From assembly GCA_037833965.1 (NCBI GenBank), contig AP031352.1:20998501-21062500 (forward strand): a stretch of DNA of 64,000 bases, read 5' to 3'. The first letter of the stretch is position 1. Every line of letters begins with the position of its first letter. Under the pieces are notes generated by a model. The model had not been told where the DNA came from. It ran no database searches and worked only from the letters and a program-made list of their open reading frames with translations. A program made the position numbers and the translations under genes. Origin of the DNA: Marchantia polymorpha subsp. ruderalis (lineage: Eukaryota; Streptophyta; Marchantiopsida; Marchantiales; Marchantiaceae). Shown one piece after another: positions 1 to 10,534 of this stretch.

Positions 1-1056
1 AGAACGTCCAACGTTCTTACTGGTTGCAACGTACGCAGCCGGCTATACGGCTTAACGGTTCGCCCTTTGCATGCGCGAATTCACGTCTCCGCATTGCGCG
101 CATTCGCATGCTTAAACGTTGAATTCTCCCGCCGCCGCCACCTTCCGGACTCGAGTCCGCTGCAGGGTATACGTCGACCCTGTTGTCTTTTCCTAACCCG
201 CCCTTCTCCGGAGGCGTGTCGCCGCTGGTGCGTTCATTATCCGTCGGCGCCTTGCTGGAGGCGCACATCCAGTCGGATCGAATTACGCCGGCGCGCAGTC
301 GTACCGCCTATTTTGTCCTTTATGCCTCGTCCGTTGCTGCCGGCGCATATCCGCCAGCGCATCCGACTGTCAGCGCCACGTCGGAGACGTACATCCGACC
401 GGCGCTTTCCTTCCATGGACCGCCGCCAAAGGCGCTTCCGACTCTGAGTGGGTTTCCTCCTATGAGCGCGTGATTCCACCGAAGGCGCATCGCTGAGGGC
501 GTACGGGAATCCTTTCCGGCTGTGAACCCTAGCGCGAACGGCGCATGTCCGGCTACGAGTTTTCCGACGCTCATAACTTCTCCATTCCTGATCCATCTCC
601 GACGCTCTTGGACTCGTTAGAACGAGCGTCCCGCGCTCTTTCTAAGGCAACTTCAACCAACCGGATCTACCGTGTATCCCGATTGTTATGAAGGTTTTCC
701 CTTTCCGCGCTAGCGGCGCTTCGCCGAAGGCGCACTCATGGTCGGATGCCTTTAGAGGTCCAGGCCCTTCTCCTGACGTCTTTAGCAAAACCTCCTCCTG
801 AGGTGTCTGCGCCGGAAGCGTAGCTTCCTTATACGCTAGAGGCGCGTGAGTAGAGATACCTCAAAAAGGAGCTTTTGCCGAAGGCGCCGAAGACGTTGGC
901 GTTGGTACATCCGACTACGTGATTCTTTGTGCCCTCGTGACGATCTCATCAATCCACTCTATTTAGCGTACCCTTCTCTAGCTACAAACACTGCTTTGGT
1001 ACTAGTTTTCTAAAATTGTTTAAATTCTGCAAAAAAACAAAAAGTGTGTTACCACA
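1..1056 (-). repeat. 3' LTR of element A, partial
   Basis: This is the U3 start of the 3' LTR, read on the minus strand. Its outer U3 end is at 1056 (minus-strand TGTGGTAACACAC), directly after the polypurine tract. The window edge cuts the LTR before its long ORF is reached. It matches 10649-11719 almost base for base. Confidence 0.93.
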
Positions 1057-1070
1057 TGCCCCCCTCCTCA
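1057..1070 (-). other. Polypurine tract of element A
   Basis: The minus strand reads TGAGGAGGGGGGCA immediately before the LTR TGTGG start. The same 14 bases stand before the 3' LTRs of elements B and D. By family knowledge this primes plus-strand DNA synthesis. Confidence 0.85.
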
Positions 1071-1093
1071 ATTGTGAGCGCCCACGCGAACAT

Positions 1094-3835
1094 TTACACG
1101 TGGTATTTCTTCAGACGCCATCCGTTCACGCGGGTGCCTAACCATTCTCCCGTCAGTTCTGCGAGTTGGATGGATCCATTTGGAAAAACTTCTATCACCT
1201 TGTAAGGTCCCATCCACCTCAAGTGGAGCTTGCCTGGAAATCTAGCATGTCTGCTATCGTATAGCAGAGCCAAGTCGCCCTTCTCCAGCAGTACTGGTTT
1301 GAGCCTTCGATCGTACTTCTCCTTCCGCCTGAGTTGTAATTGCTTTGTCCGATCTTCGGCCTCTTGACGTCTTTCCTCCAGTGCCATTACCTCTTGCAGT
1401 CGATATGCCTGACTTTCTTCCGCGTCCAGCCTTCTCTGATCTAAGGTCCTCTTGGTAGGTATCTCGAATTCGATGGGTAAGATCGGATGCTGCCCATAAA
1501 CTAGGAAGTAAGGTGTTTGCCTGGTGGTGACTTTTTCTGCCGTTCTATATGCCCATAAGGCGGCCGGTAGCTTGGTGTCCCAGTCATGAGCATGGTTTAC
1601 AGTCACCTTGAGGAGTATCTTACAGAGTAATCCATTGGACTTCTCTGTCAGACCATTTGCCTTGGGGTTGTATGGAGTGGTCTTTCGATGCTTAATCTGG
1701 AAGTGCCGCGTCAAACTCTCTATCACCTGATTCAGAAAGTGCGTCCCACTGTCACTGACTATTTCTAGGGGGCACCCGTAGCGTGTGATGATTGATTCGA
1801 ATAGGAACCGTGCTACTGCGGCTGCGTCGTCGTGCCTTGTGGCCTCTGCCTCCACCATCTTGGTCGCATAGTCTGTTGCTACCAATATGTAGCGCTTGCG
1901 CGTGCCTTTAGTGACAGGTTGTATTGGTCCCACGAAGTCGATCCCCCATTTTTCAAATGGTGCCAATGGCATGATTGGTGTAAGAGGCCATCTCGTGGTC
2001 GGAGTCGGCCTTCCCGTCCTCTGGCAGCTGTCGCATTTGCGAACGTAGTCGTGTACATCTTTGAACATCGTCGGCCACCAGTATCCTGCATTCACAATTT
2101 TGGTCACTGTATTTCTGGTGGCGTAGTGACCACCAGCGTCTTCTGTGTGCATGGCTTTGACAACTCGCGGGACTTCGGACTCCTCTAGACATCTGCACAA
2201 CCTCTCGTCTGCCATTTTCTTGAACAAGACCCCTTGTTGAAGCTGGTAAGGTCCCGCTTTATGAACGAAGACTGTGCGCTGCTCTGCATCCAATCCTTCC
2301 GGACATTGGAGTGTGAGCAGGAACCTGTATAAGTCCGCGTACCTGGACTCATGGCTGGCGGACAACTGAAAAAGTTGTTCGTCGGGAAAATCATCCACTA
2401 CTTCCTCCTCTATGGGTTCGGTCCATAGTCGGGAGAGGTAGTCCGCGTTCTCATGGTGAACGTCTTTCCGTGTCTGTACAGTGTAGGTGAATTCCTGCAG
2501 CAGTAGTACCCACCTGGCAATTCGTCCGGACAGATCCGCCTTCTTCACCAGGTGCTGTAAGGCGTAATGATCTACATGAAACACGAACTCGTAGCAGATC
2601 AAATAATGTCGGAACTTCTTGCAGGAGTACACCATTCCCAACGCCTCCCTCTCAGTTGTCGTGTACTTCTTCTCTGCTGCTGACAACTGACGACTCGCGA
2701 AGTAAATCGGGTAGTCTTTCTTATTGTCGTCCTTCTAACTGAGAACCACTCCGATTGCAAACGCCGACGTGTCTACATAGACATGGAAAGGTCTGTTCCA
2801 ATCCGGACTTCTCAGAACCGGAGCAGTCGTCAGTTTGGCTTTGAGCGTTTCAAAGGCCAGCTGTTGCTCTTTGCCCCACACATAGGGTTCGTCCTTCTTA
2901 AGCAGCTTCGTCAGAGCGGCTGCCAAGATGGCGTACATATTTATGAACCTTCTGTAATAACCTACATGGCCAAGGAAGGCCCTCAACTCACGCAGATTCG
3001 TTGGCGGCTGCAGTTCGAGAATAATCTTCACCTTCTCTACATCCACTGCAATGCCATCGGACGAAACTCGGTGCCCTAGAAGGATTCCGCTGGTCATGAA
3101 GAAAAAACATTTCTCAGGGTGTAAGGACAAGCTGCTCTCCCTACATCTGTCGAACGTTTGCCGAAGATGGTCAAGGTGCTCCGACCTCTTACCGAAGACG
3201 CAAAAGTCGTCGATGAAAATTTCTAGGAACTTCCTCAGGTGCTCTTGGAAGATGTTTGTCATCATCCGCTGGAACGTCGCTGGCGCGTTGCACAGACCGA
3301 ACGGCATCTTGTGATAAGCATAGGTTCCCTAGTCGGTCGTGAAGGTTGTTTTGTCCTTGTCCTGTTCCCTGATGGACACCTGGTTGTAGCCGGAGAATCC
3401 GTCTAGGAAACTGTAGCATTCATGCCCTGCGACATGGTCCAAAATAGAGTCCGTGAAAGGAAGAGGGTGATGGTCCTTCCTCGTTGCTGCGTTCAGCTTT
3501 CGGAAGTCCTGGCACACCCGGATCTTACCCGTTAGTTTCTTGGGCACGATCACGATAGGCGACACCCACTCGCTACTGAGTACCGGGTAGATGATTCCTG
3601 CGCTCAGGTACTTATCGATTTCGTCCTTTACCAATAATGAATATTTTGGGTTGAGCCTGTATTGGCGTTGGCGAACCGGAACTGCCTCGTCCAACAAGTC
3701 GATTCTGTGCTCTCCATACCTTGCAGGTATGCCTTTCATGTCTTCAATCTTCCATGCGAAGACATCCTCATACTGGCGAAGAAACGCCTGTACCCTGTTC
3801 AACTCTTCTCCTTGTACCTGGCTTGACACCTTCAA
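1094..3835 (-). pseudogene. pol region of element A: RT, RNase H, integrase (broken)
   Basis: Fossil pol region with about two breaks. Recognisable parts in order: reverse transcriptase (YSFLDGFSGYNQ, MPFGLCNAPATFQR, and the catalytic FIDDF box), RNase H (YVDTSAFAIGVVLS, then TTTEREALGMVYSCKKFRHYL), integrase zinc finger (HTEDAGGH...CDSCQR), integrase core (WGIDFVGPI, SDSGTHFLNQ, NGLTEKSNG) and the C-terminal GPY/VNGWRLKKY segment. No chromodomain is seen. It lies downstream of gag-protease and ends 24 bases before the polypurine tract. It is close to the pol of B and D at protein level, while gag and the LTR ORF have diverged much more. Confidence 0.93.
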
Positions 3836-3928
3836 GCCTTTACCTGGACTGAGTTGCAGTTCGCAGCAATCACTCGGGTCAACAATCCCCTCTGTGTGAC
3901 TGATCTCGCTTCTGCCCAGTCCGGCTGC

Positions 3929-3937
3929 TAGTTGCTA
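3929..3937 (-). promoter_or_regulatory. Leaky stop context UAG-CAA-CUA at the gag-pro/pol junction
   Basis: The gag-protease stop is UAG followed by CAACUA, which fits the UAG-CAR-YYA read-through consensus known from tobamoviruses. pol continues in the same frame. Elements B and D have UAG-CAA-UUA at the same place, so the site is kept although the bases differ. Read-through between gag and pol is a known strategy in retroelements; use here is inferred. Confidence 0.7.
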
Positions 3938-6733
3938 TTCGTCATCCGGATACACCTCGTCTCCTTCCTCCTCAATGGAGCAGCAAGTGACGTAGCCCAC
4001 AAATTCCTCCGACGTTTCGGTCTCGGAAGTGCATGATGAGCTGGTCTCACCTCCGGTTGTGTAACCGGAGGTGGTGGAAGGTGTTTCGCCCTCATGGGGT
4101 ACCTTGGTCCATGGTACGGTAATGACAGTCGGAGGGTCCGCAGGGCTACGGAACTGTAATCTCTTCCTACTCCAGTCACACCTTGCTTTGGCATCGTATA
4201 GCCACGGTCTGCCAAGCAGCACATCATAACCTTTCTTCATCAGAGGTTGCAGTATTATGTAGGACAGTTGAAAGTCCACTCCTCCAATGTTGGTTCTCAC
4301 ATTGCTCAACATTCCTAGTGGCATTCTGCGTGTTTGATCGGCCAGTCGCAATACTCGGGATGTAGGCTCGAAGGTCTGGAACCCCAAGGAGTTCGCTGTC
4401 TCCTCGGTCATGATATTCACGCCCGAGCCGGAGTCCACTGGTACCTTCTGTATGACGCAGCCTCCGATCTCTACCTCGATCTCTGGAGGTCCCAGGTCTC
4501 CTCCTTCCACTCTGTACACAGCCGGAAGTTTCTCTTTTCGGGGTTTGCGTGGTCGGCGCAACGAAAGCATCAGCATCCTCCTGTACGTCTTATTGTCTTC
4601 CAACAACTGGTGGAAGGAAATATTTGCCCTCTGGCTCCCCATGTCTTTCACTATGTCGTAGGAAGTGTTGGAAGTCACAGCCGGAAGTTTCCCTGTACTC
4701 GCGGACGGAAGGGGTGTAGGGGGCCTAACCGCCTTCCGGTCGTCGGATGTCATTCCGGCGCCCAGTGCTTCCTTGATGAGGTGACTCACCTCATCTTTGA
4801 TGTCCGGAAGGTAATCTCGAGTCCGGAACTCTTCTGAATACCTGTCCGCCTTTTCTGAGTTCTGCTCCGGCTGGGTGTTTCTCATAGCCGGAGGTGTACC
4901 CGGCCTTCTCCTTTGGCCTTCTCTAACTTCTTTAGACTTCCTCCTCTCTTCCCTACGCTCGAGGCGGCGAGTGTCCTCGTGGCCTTCTCCTCTCTTCTTC
5001 GAACTTCGGGTTTCTACCCGACCGCACATTACTTCTTCCTCTGGCCATACTTCGTTTTCTTCAGCTGGGTCCAGGCTCAGTTCTACCTGGTTGACCTGCA
5101 CCTCTTCCTTGCCAGGCGTTGATACGAAACGCACTGCTGGCCTAAAGAGTTGGGGCTGATCACATTCGGCTACTGTATGTCCAGACTTCTTGCAATTGCT
5201 GCACAACGGTGCATACCCCATTGGCTTCCTCGGGTGGGGACAGCTTGGCGCGTAATGCCCCATGTCTCCGCAGTTGTAGCAACCATCGAATTGTGGTCGA
5301 GGTCGGTTGTGATTGCCTGGAGGTGCCATGCGTCTTGGTGGGAGTGTACCTGCCATTTCCCTCGGAACATAGCGCGGTATATGCACCGGTGGGTTCGGAG
5401 TTGTAGCTGGAGCTGTCTGTACCGAGTAGGCGGTGTCCTCAACCTGCTCAGCATAATACATAGGTGGCTCAGCATAATACATGGGGTTCTCCCACTGTGG
5501 TGCCCATTCGACCGCATTCACTGGGTAAGATGGCCGCGCGGACATGCACTCCGTGTTGGCATGTCCCACCTGTCCGCACGTAGTACACCAGAGATTCGCT
5601 CGTTGTCTCGCAGGTGATTTACGTCGGTCTTGGCCTCCCACTACATGAACTTTCAGGTCCGCAAAATTCTTCACCAGGTTGTCTACCTTGGCTGCGATGT
5701 CCCCTTGAGTCTTCACTGGGATTCCCTTACCTCGATCCTTCTTCTTGATCGCACTGCGTTTCTTCTTCCGTCTTTCTTCTTCTGAAGATGACGAGTCCTC
5801 TTCCTCTTCCGAGGAAGAACTTGATTCGGAGGAGCTTGATTCTTCTGTCGAGGAAGGCGAGTTCCTTCTCTTCCGGCGTCCGCCTTGCGACTTCTTCTTC
5901 GTCGACCGTCGGTCGCGTCTTCGAGTGTCAAGGGTTGACGTCTCAAAGGTCTCCGCGGAAGCTATCACATCTTGGATTGTGTCAGTCTTGCCTCTCCTAC
6001 AGAAGGTCTCCATTTCTCTTGAGAGCCCTGTCACATACCAATCCACTGCCTGTTGTACCGAGTATGGTTCTCCCGGGCCTGTCTTCGGAATTCGATCTAG
6101 GAGGTCTTGGAATCTCTCAGTGTAGTCTCGAAGATTCTCCTTCCGCTCGCGTCGAAGATTTCGAAGCCGGGTCAGAACTCGACTGTCATATCCGAGTTCG
6201 CGGAACCGCCTCAGAAACTTTTCCTTGAGCTGAGCCCAGGTCCGGATGCCAGTGGGGTCGGTGCTCTCATGGTTGTACCAGCTACGCGCTCGTCTGCGTA
6301 GCAGGCTAGGAAAGATTCGTAGTCTGTCTTCATCACTGGTCTCACGATTGGCGATGGAGACAGACTCGAAGAGCTTTATGTATGAATCTGCATCATCGTC
6401 GTCGCCCGTTCCCGTGTATCTTGGATACGAATGTTTGGTGGTAGGTTGGGAAAACACCTGGCGGAGATTGGCTTGATGTTCTGCCATCGGTGATCCTGTC
6501 GACGGACTGATCCTAGGTTGGCCAAACTCAGGAAGAGTTCCCGTCGGAGGGATGTCCAATAGAACTGTTAGCTCAATGCTCTCGGTAGGTGAACTGGAAC
6601 GCCTTTGTCTTCCAGTAGTCGGTGATGGCGATCTTTCTGCAGAGTCCTCACCGGGGGTCTTCTTTTTAGTTCGCCGTTTTGTTTCCACGGCTTTTTCTAG
6701 AATCTCGACGGAGTTTCCGTGTGGCTCTCGCAC
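3935..6733 (-). CDS. gag-protease of element A
   Basis: 932 codons. Residues about 100-260 are a Ty3/gypsy-type capsid region (DSYIKLFESVSIANRE, RSWYNHES, LKEKFLRRFRELG). A serine/acidic run followed by a lysine-rich stretch lies near residues 285-335. Three CCHC zinc knuckles follow (CTTCGQVGHANTEC, CYNCGDMGHYAPSC, CSNCKKSGHTVAEC), as expected for RNA binding. The C-terminal third holds an aspartic protease with the active-site motif VDSGSGVN and a later VLLGRPWL. The start lies about 75 bases downstream of the primer site, as in B and D. It reads open throughout. Confidence 0.93.
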   Translation of the reverse strand: MREPHGNSVEILEKAVETKRRTKKKTPGEDSAERSPSPTTGRQRRSSSPTESIELTVLLDIPPTGTLPEFGQPRISPSTGSPMAEHQANLRQVFSQPTTKHSYPRYTGTGDDDDADSYIKLFESVSIANRETSDEDRLRIFPSLLRRRARSWYNHESTDPTGIRTWAQLKEKFLRRFRELGYDSRVLTRLRNLRRERKENLRDYTERFQDLLDRIPKTGPGEPYSVQQAVDWYVTGLSREMETFCRRGKTDTIQDVIASAETFETSTLDTRRRDRRSTKKKSQGGRRKRRNSPSSTEESSSSESSSSSEEEEDSSSSEEERRKKKRSAIKKKDRGKGIPVKTQGDIAAKVDNLVKNFADLKVHVVGGQDRRKSPARQRANLWCTTCGQVGHANTECMSARPSYPVNAVEWAPQWENPMYYAEPPMYYAEQVEDTAYSVQTAPATTPNPPVHIPRYVPREMAGTLPPRRMAPPGNHNRPRPQFDGCYNCGDMGHYAPSCPHPRKPMGYAPLCSNCKKSGHTVAECDQPQLFRPAVRFVSTPGKEEVQVNQVELSLDPAEENEVWPEEEVMCGRVETRSSKKRGEGHEDTRRLERREERRKSKEVREGQRRRPGTPPAMRNTQPEQNSEKADRYSEEFRTRDYLPDIKDEVSHLIKEALGAGMTSDDRKAVRPPTPLPSASTGKLPAVTSNTSYDIVKDMGSQRANISFHQLLEDNKTYRRMLMLSLRRPRKPRKEKLPAVYRVEGGDLGPPEIEVEIGGCVIQKVPVDSGSGVNIMTEETANSLGFQTFEPTSRVLRLADQTRRMPLGMLSNVRTNIGGVDFQLSYIILQPLMKKGYDVLLGRPWLYDAKARCDWSRKRLQFRSPADPPTVITVPWTKVPHEGETPSTTSGYTTGGETSSSCTSETETSEEFVGYVTCCSIEEEGDEVYPDDE

Positions 6734-6807
6734 TCAGGTTTCCCACACTATCGCTCGTCGACATTCACCGAGCATTGCTGCTCAAGTATTCTGGTGTTGA
6801 CGCACTG

Positions 6808-6825
6808 TCCCCGGCAGCGGCGCCA
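6808..6825 (-). other. Primer binding site of element A (tRNA-Asp type)
   Basis: The minus strand reads TGGCGCCGCTGCCGGGGA, which complements the 3' end of plant tRNA-Asp as I recall it, with about one mismatch. It is 23 bases inside the 5' LTR end. The spacer can form a short stem (GGAG/CTTC-like arms) that is better paired in B and D. Confidence 0.8.
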
Positions 6826-7745
6826 AAAAGAAGTTGTCGGCTCCTTATGTAATAACCCACCAAAGGCTAAAACTTGCAGTATGGTGGTAAAAAGATCGAA
6901 CCCACAGGGACAGAGGCAACACACAGAGTAAAAGTGTCACGTTTAACAGACTTTTGGTAGAGTTTGAATTCTAGGCGACTGTCACTCCCAGAAATACTGC
7001 AGTGCTCGACTCGGAGGCTCGACTCGGAGGAGGATCTCAACTCGGAGGATGCTCGGAGGATGCACGGTACAGCTTGGTCACTCAACACACACACACACAC
7101 ACCTGAAACTGGCAAAAAAGCACAACTCGGAGGTCAGTCAGGACCTCCGCTTCGGATTTCAGGAGGAAAGTGTCTCGTAAGTTCACTCAGAGGTTCTGCA
7201 GGAAGTGCCTCCCACTCCGGCTTTTACTGCCCTTCCGCCAGGAACTAGCGGGGGTACCCGGACTGGACTTCTCACTTCGGAACGAAGCCTCTACGTACGC
7301 CGTGGACGTCACCCTCGACTATCACACAAAACGCAGGGAGTGCAGACCCGACTGAGAACTTACTGAAAACACGATCCAGTAACACACACACAACCTGAAT
7401 TGCAAACCAAGGTTTACACGAAGTAATGAAACTTCACATTGGCATTCAGGGGAAACTTCCCGTAGGAGTACAATCAGGATATGTCACTCGAAGGAGTAAG
7501 GGGGAACTGTTCAAGTATCTAACTCGCAGCCGGCTCTGAGCATCAGAAATCACCCGCAGGTGCAGATCCGCACTACTCAAGTCTCTAACCGGGTACTAGC
7601 TCTGAACATTCAGCCGAAGGCCTTCAACTACAACATACGGTAACTTCGCTATGCTGCAGCTTCTCTACGTGGTGCCAGGACCAAAATGCACAAACACGCC
7701 AAGAAAGTGAGTTCCTGATCTGCACTTCCGAAACTGGAAGAGTCC

Positions 7746-7774
7746 CAAGGCAAAACGCCTTGATCTACTTTATA
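7746..7774 (-). promoter_or_regulatory. LTR TATA box and adjoining palindrome, element A
   Basis: The minus strand has TATAAAGT (7774-7767), and nearby a six-base stem CAAGGC-GTTTT-GCCTTG (7762-7746). In B and D the same stem is CCAGGC-GTTTT-GCCTGG, a paired change at the second position. The predicted transcription start lies near or just after the stem. Confidence 0.65.
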
Positions 7775-7807
7775 CTCTCAAAAGATCCTAACTAGCACTA
7801 CACTATC

Positions 7808-10534
7808 CTATCTACCATTCGCAGCATCTGCGCGAAACCAAACTACTCTACTGCACTCAGCAGATCCGGTGCTGCGCCTCCTGCGCGCCGGACTGCTCCG
7901 CTTACTATCTCTACCTTGCCAGTCTTCCGACCGGCTGCGTAACCCCAGGCGTCGGAGCGCTGTGGTGACTTCCGACTGCAAGTGCGCCATAGTGTCGCGC
8001 GCACCCGACAAGAAGGTTTCTAATTTTCTTGCCACTCGCCGCCGACTCCGACTGTCACCTTCCGTCAGTGCCGCCGCCCGAAGCTCGAACTCCCTGAGTG
8101 TGATCCTCTCTTGAGCTACCACCTCCCAATGGGTGTATCCTTTTAGACAACGAGTCACCCGTGCCGCCAACTCTCCTCGCGCCCTGCAGCTGCTCTCCAC
8201 CTCTGCCAGCTGCATTTCTAATTCCGCACGTTGTGCCCTCAAATCCGAGCACTCGGTTTGCAAGTTGCGCAACAACTCCTCATCCTCCTTGCGGGCTCTT
8301 TGACTTTCTTCTAAGGCGCGCGTCTGGCGCGCAAGCTCGGCTGCTAGGACTTTGTTCTGTCTCCGCTCCTCCTGCAATTCCGACTCGATCTTTGCCCGTA
8401 TTAGTTCGGCATCCGCCTGACTCTTCGTCGCCGCATCCTCCTTCTGCTGCTGCAAGGCTTGGTATAGCTTCTGGGTGACCGCCAGGTGTTGTCGGAGGGC
8501 GGTGTTCCTATCCACATATACTTGGCACCTAGAGGCCCACCTTGCCACCTTGCTCCTCATCCTTCGCCTGATTGTCTCCACATAAGACTGCGGTTTTAAG
8601 GCACTTGCGTATTTGGATGTCTTGCGATCCAGATATCGCAGGAGTGGAACTATCTGTTCGCACAGCACCCCTGTTGGCGTTTTCTGCACCGAATCCTCTT
8701 CTTGCTCTTCCGAGCTCGTCTCATCCTCAGTCTCGAGGATTTCAGTCGCCACCGAATCCCTTGGCGACTCCCTGGAACTGTGGCGCGCAGCAGCTTCCGC
8801 TGCGACTGCTGCTCCACTGCCTGCTAAAATATCCAGGGCAGTGGGAGATCCCACTGCTTGAGCCCCTGTTCCGGCTTGATCTTCGGTTTGTGAAGGGGTC
8901 GACGCCGCAGTGACTTTTGTCACTCTTGATCCGCCCGCTTCTGCTGCCTGTCCTTCCGGCGCAATCTGCGCGGAAGGTGTCCTTGCTGAAGGTGCGTCCG
9001 CCGAAGGCGTCCGCACACTCGTCGTTGGCCCCATCCGTCTCGCAGTCGGCGAATCCGACTGACTTTCTGTTGTCCGACTCGCAGTCGGCCGACCAGCAGT
9101 TGTCCGACTGGGAGTCGGATACACCCTGCGCGTCTTGACTCCACTTGGCCTGCTTGTTGGTGGCGTTCTTCCAGAAGTGCCTTCCGCCGAAGACGACCCT
9201 CTGAGGATTGTTGGCTCGTCAGCCAAACTTTCTTCTGCTTCCGGCCTGCTGTCCGGTTCAACGCGCCGTTCAGTTGGCCTTCCTTCCGCTTGTCGACCTT
9301 CAGTCATCCGACTCGCAGCCGGCCGGCTGTCAGTCCGTCCATCTCCTCCCGAAGGCCGTGGTGCCTTCTGTGCAGAGGTTTCTGCCGTCTTCCCTAGGAT
9401 CTGAGCGATTATCTCTTCCTGTGTGAGATTCCGCCGGGTCGGAGTTCGCCTGGTCTCCTCAGTAACAGTTGGCATTTTGCGTGCCCTCTGTTTTGGTCGA
9501 CTGTGAGGCTCGGGGGTGGGCCGACCACGAGTCCGCGCAGCTGGTACTTCCGGCTGCCTGTCCTTAGGTCTCTCATCCCACTTCCGCTTTCGCGGAATGC
9601 GCTCACTTCGACGTTCTTCTGCTGCTCTTGCTGGAGCCGGAGCCGGAGGCGTACTGGCAGGTTCCTCGTCCGGATCCGTGTCTACTTCGGCCTCCCTCGA
9701 ATATCTACCTGGATAAGTCCGGGTCAGCTGCGGAAACCGAGTTTTCTCAGCATTCGTCAAACATCTCATCGCCCGGTAAAACACGATTAAGTAAGGCGAT
9801 AGATGATTGAGGGTTCCTCCCCTCTCTTCTTGCGCATGTTGGCGCGTCACCTTCCACAGGAGCCGTGCCCAATGCACCGGAGCTCCTGACAATACTAGCT
9901 CCACAAACTCTACCTGCCAACCATGCATGTAAGCGGTCTTGGTCGGCTGCAATATCTGCAGCAATGCCGTCGCGACATTTCTCCGCAATCGATCCTTGTA
10001 ATCCCGGGTCCGGAAACCGTTCTTGGGATGTCTAGCCACCTTGAAGAGCTCATTGTAAGAGATTTCTTCCTCCTGGGACACTTTCACGCTGTCGGCCTCG
10101 AAGAGGAGATCCCCTTCCTCGCCGGCACACCTGCCCAACACCTGCGCCCAATTGCAAATGTCCCATCTCTCTGGGTGTGGGCGAAATCCGCGAGAAGGCT
10201 TGTGTCTCTCTTGCAGATACTCGCGCACCATCTCCGGACATGTCCAATTCCACCCCCATAGGAGAAAATCGAGCTTCAGCCTCAACAGCACATCTTGAAA
10301 TGCGCGTAGACCGATCTGCGGCACCCTGAGTGGAGACACTCGCAGCTGGGGAACCTTCGACATTGCGTTGCCTGCACACACACAAACGTTCTCCCTTTCG
10401 CTCGCTCTCTCACAATCGCCACTGCGCGTCGGCCACTCAAGCACTGACTGCTCACTCTCTCTGCGCTCGTTCAAGATCGCTACTCCCAATTCTTTCAAGG
10501 TCCGCCAAGATCCTTGCGCAACTCGTCTCCGCAC
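7808..10534 (-). CDS. U3-encoded ORF of element A, 908 codons, function unknown
   Basis: This is the family A version of the LTR-borne protein. Similarity to the B version begins sharply at Met58 (10363; MSKVPQLRVSPLRVPQIGLRAF), which makes that Met the likelier start than the first one. About 220 conserved residues follow (LDFLLWGWN, RTRDYKDR, GGTLNHLSPYLI), then a proline/serine/threonine-rich middle with repeated SRPTASR and TPSA units, an acidic run near SSEEQEEDS, the motif LLRYLDRK, a long charged coiled coil and a basic tail (RRRRSTGSAECS). The middle is coded by short palindromes of the type CCGACT...AGTCGG. No enzyme motif is recognised. Confidence 0.8.
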   Translation of the reverse strand: MRRRVAQGSWRTLKELGVAILNERRESEQSVLEWPTRSGDCERASERENVCVCAGNAMSKVPQLRVSPLRVPQIGLRAFQDVLLRLKLDFLLWGWNWTCPEMVREYLQERHKPSRGFRPHPERWDICNWAQVLGRCAGEEGDLLFEADSVKVSQEEEISYNELFKVARHPKNGFRTRDYKDRLRRNVATALLQILQPTKTAYMHGWQVEFVELVLSGAPVHWARLLWKVTRQHAQEERGGTLNHLSPYLIVFYRAMRCLTNAEKTRFPQLTRTYPGRYSREAEVDTDPDEEPASTPPAPAPARAAEERRSERIPRKRKWDERPKDRQPEVPAARTRGRPTPEPHSRPKQRARKMPTVTEETRRTPTRRNLTQEEIIAQILGKTAETSAQKAPRPSGGDGRTDSRPAASRMTEGRQAEGRPTERRVEPDSRPEAEESLADEPTILRGSSSAEGTSGRTPPTSRPSGVKTRRVYPTPSRTTAGRPTASRTTESQSDSPTARRMGPTTSVRTPSADAPSARTPSAQIAPEGQAAEAGGSRVTKVTAASTPSQTEDQAGTGAQAVGSPTALDILAGSGAAVAAEAAARHSSRESPRDSVATEILETEDETSSEEQEEDSVQKTPTGVLCEQIVPLLRYLDRKTSKYASALKPQSYVETIRRRMRSKVARWASRCQVYVDRNTALRQHLAVTQKLYQALQQQKEDAATKSQADAELIRAKIESELQEERRQNKVLAAELARQTRALEESQRARKEDEELLRNLQTECSDLRAQRAELEMQLAEVESSCRARGELAARVTRCLKGYTHWEVVAQERITLREFELRAAALTEGDSRSRRRVARKLETFLSGARDTMAHLQSEVTTALRRLGLRSRSEDWQGRDSKRSSPARRRRSTGSAECSRVVWFRADAANGR

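Noticed and set aside
1-1056. Taking 1-1056 and 10649-11719 as complete 1 kb LTRs with the large ORF lying between LTR and gag
   Set aside because: No primer site follows at 10648. The primer site is at 6808-6825, and the TGTAATAACCC end at 6849 matches the LTR ends of B and D, so the LTR includes the ORF.
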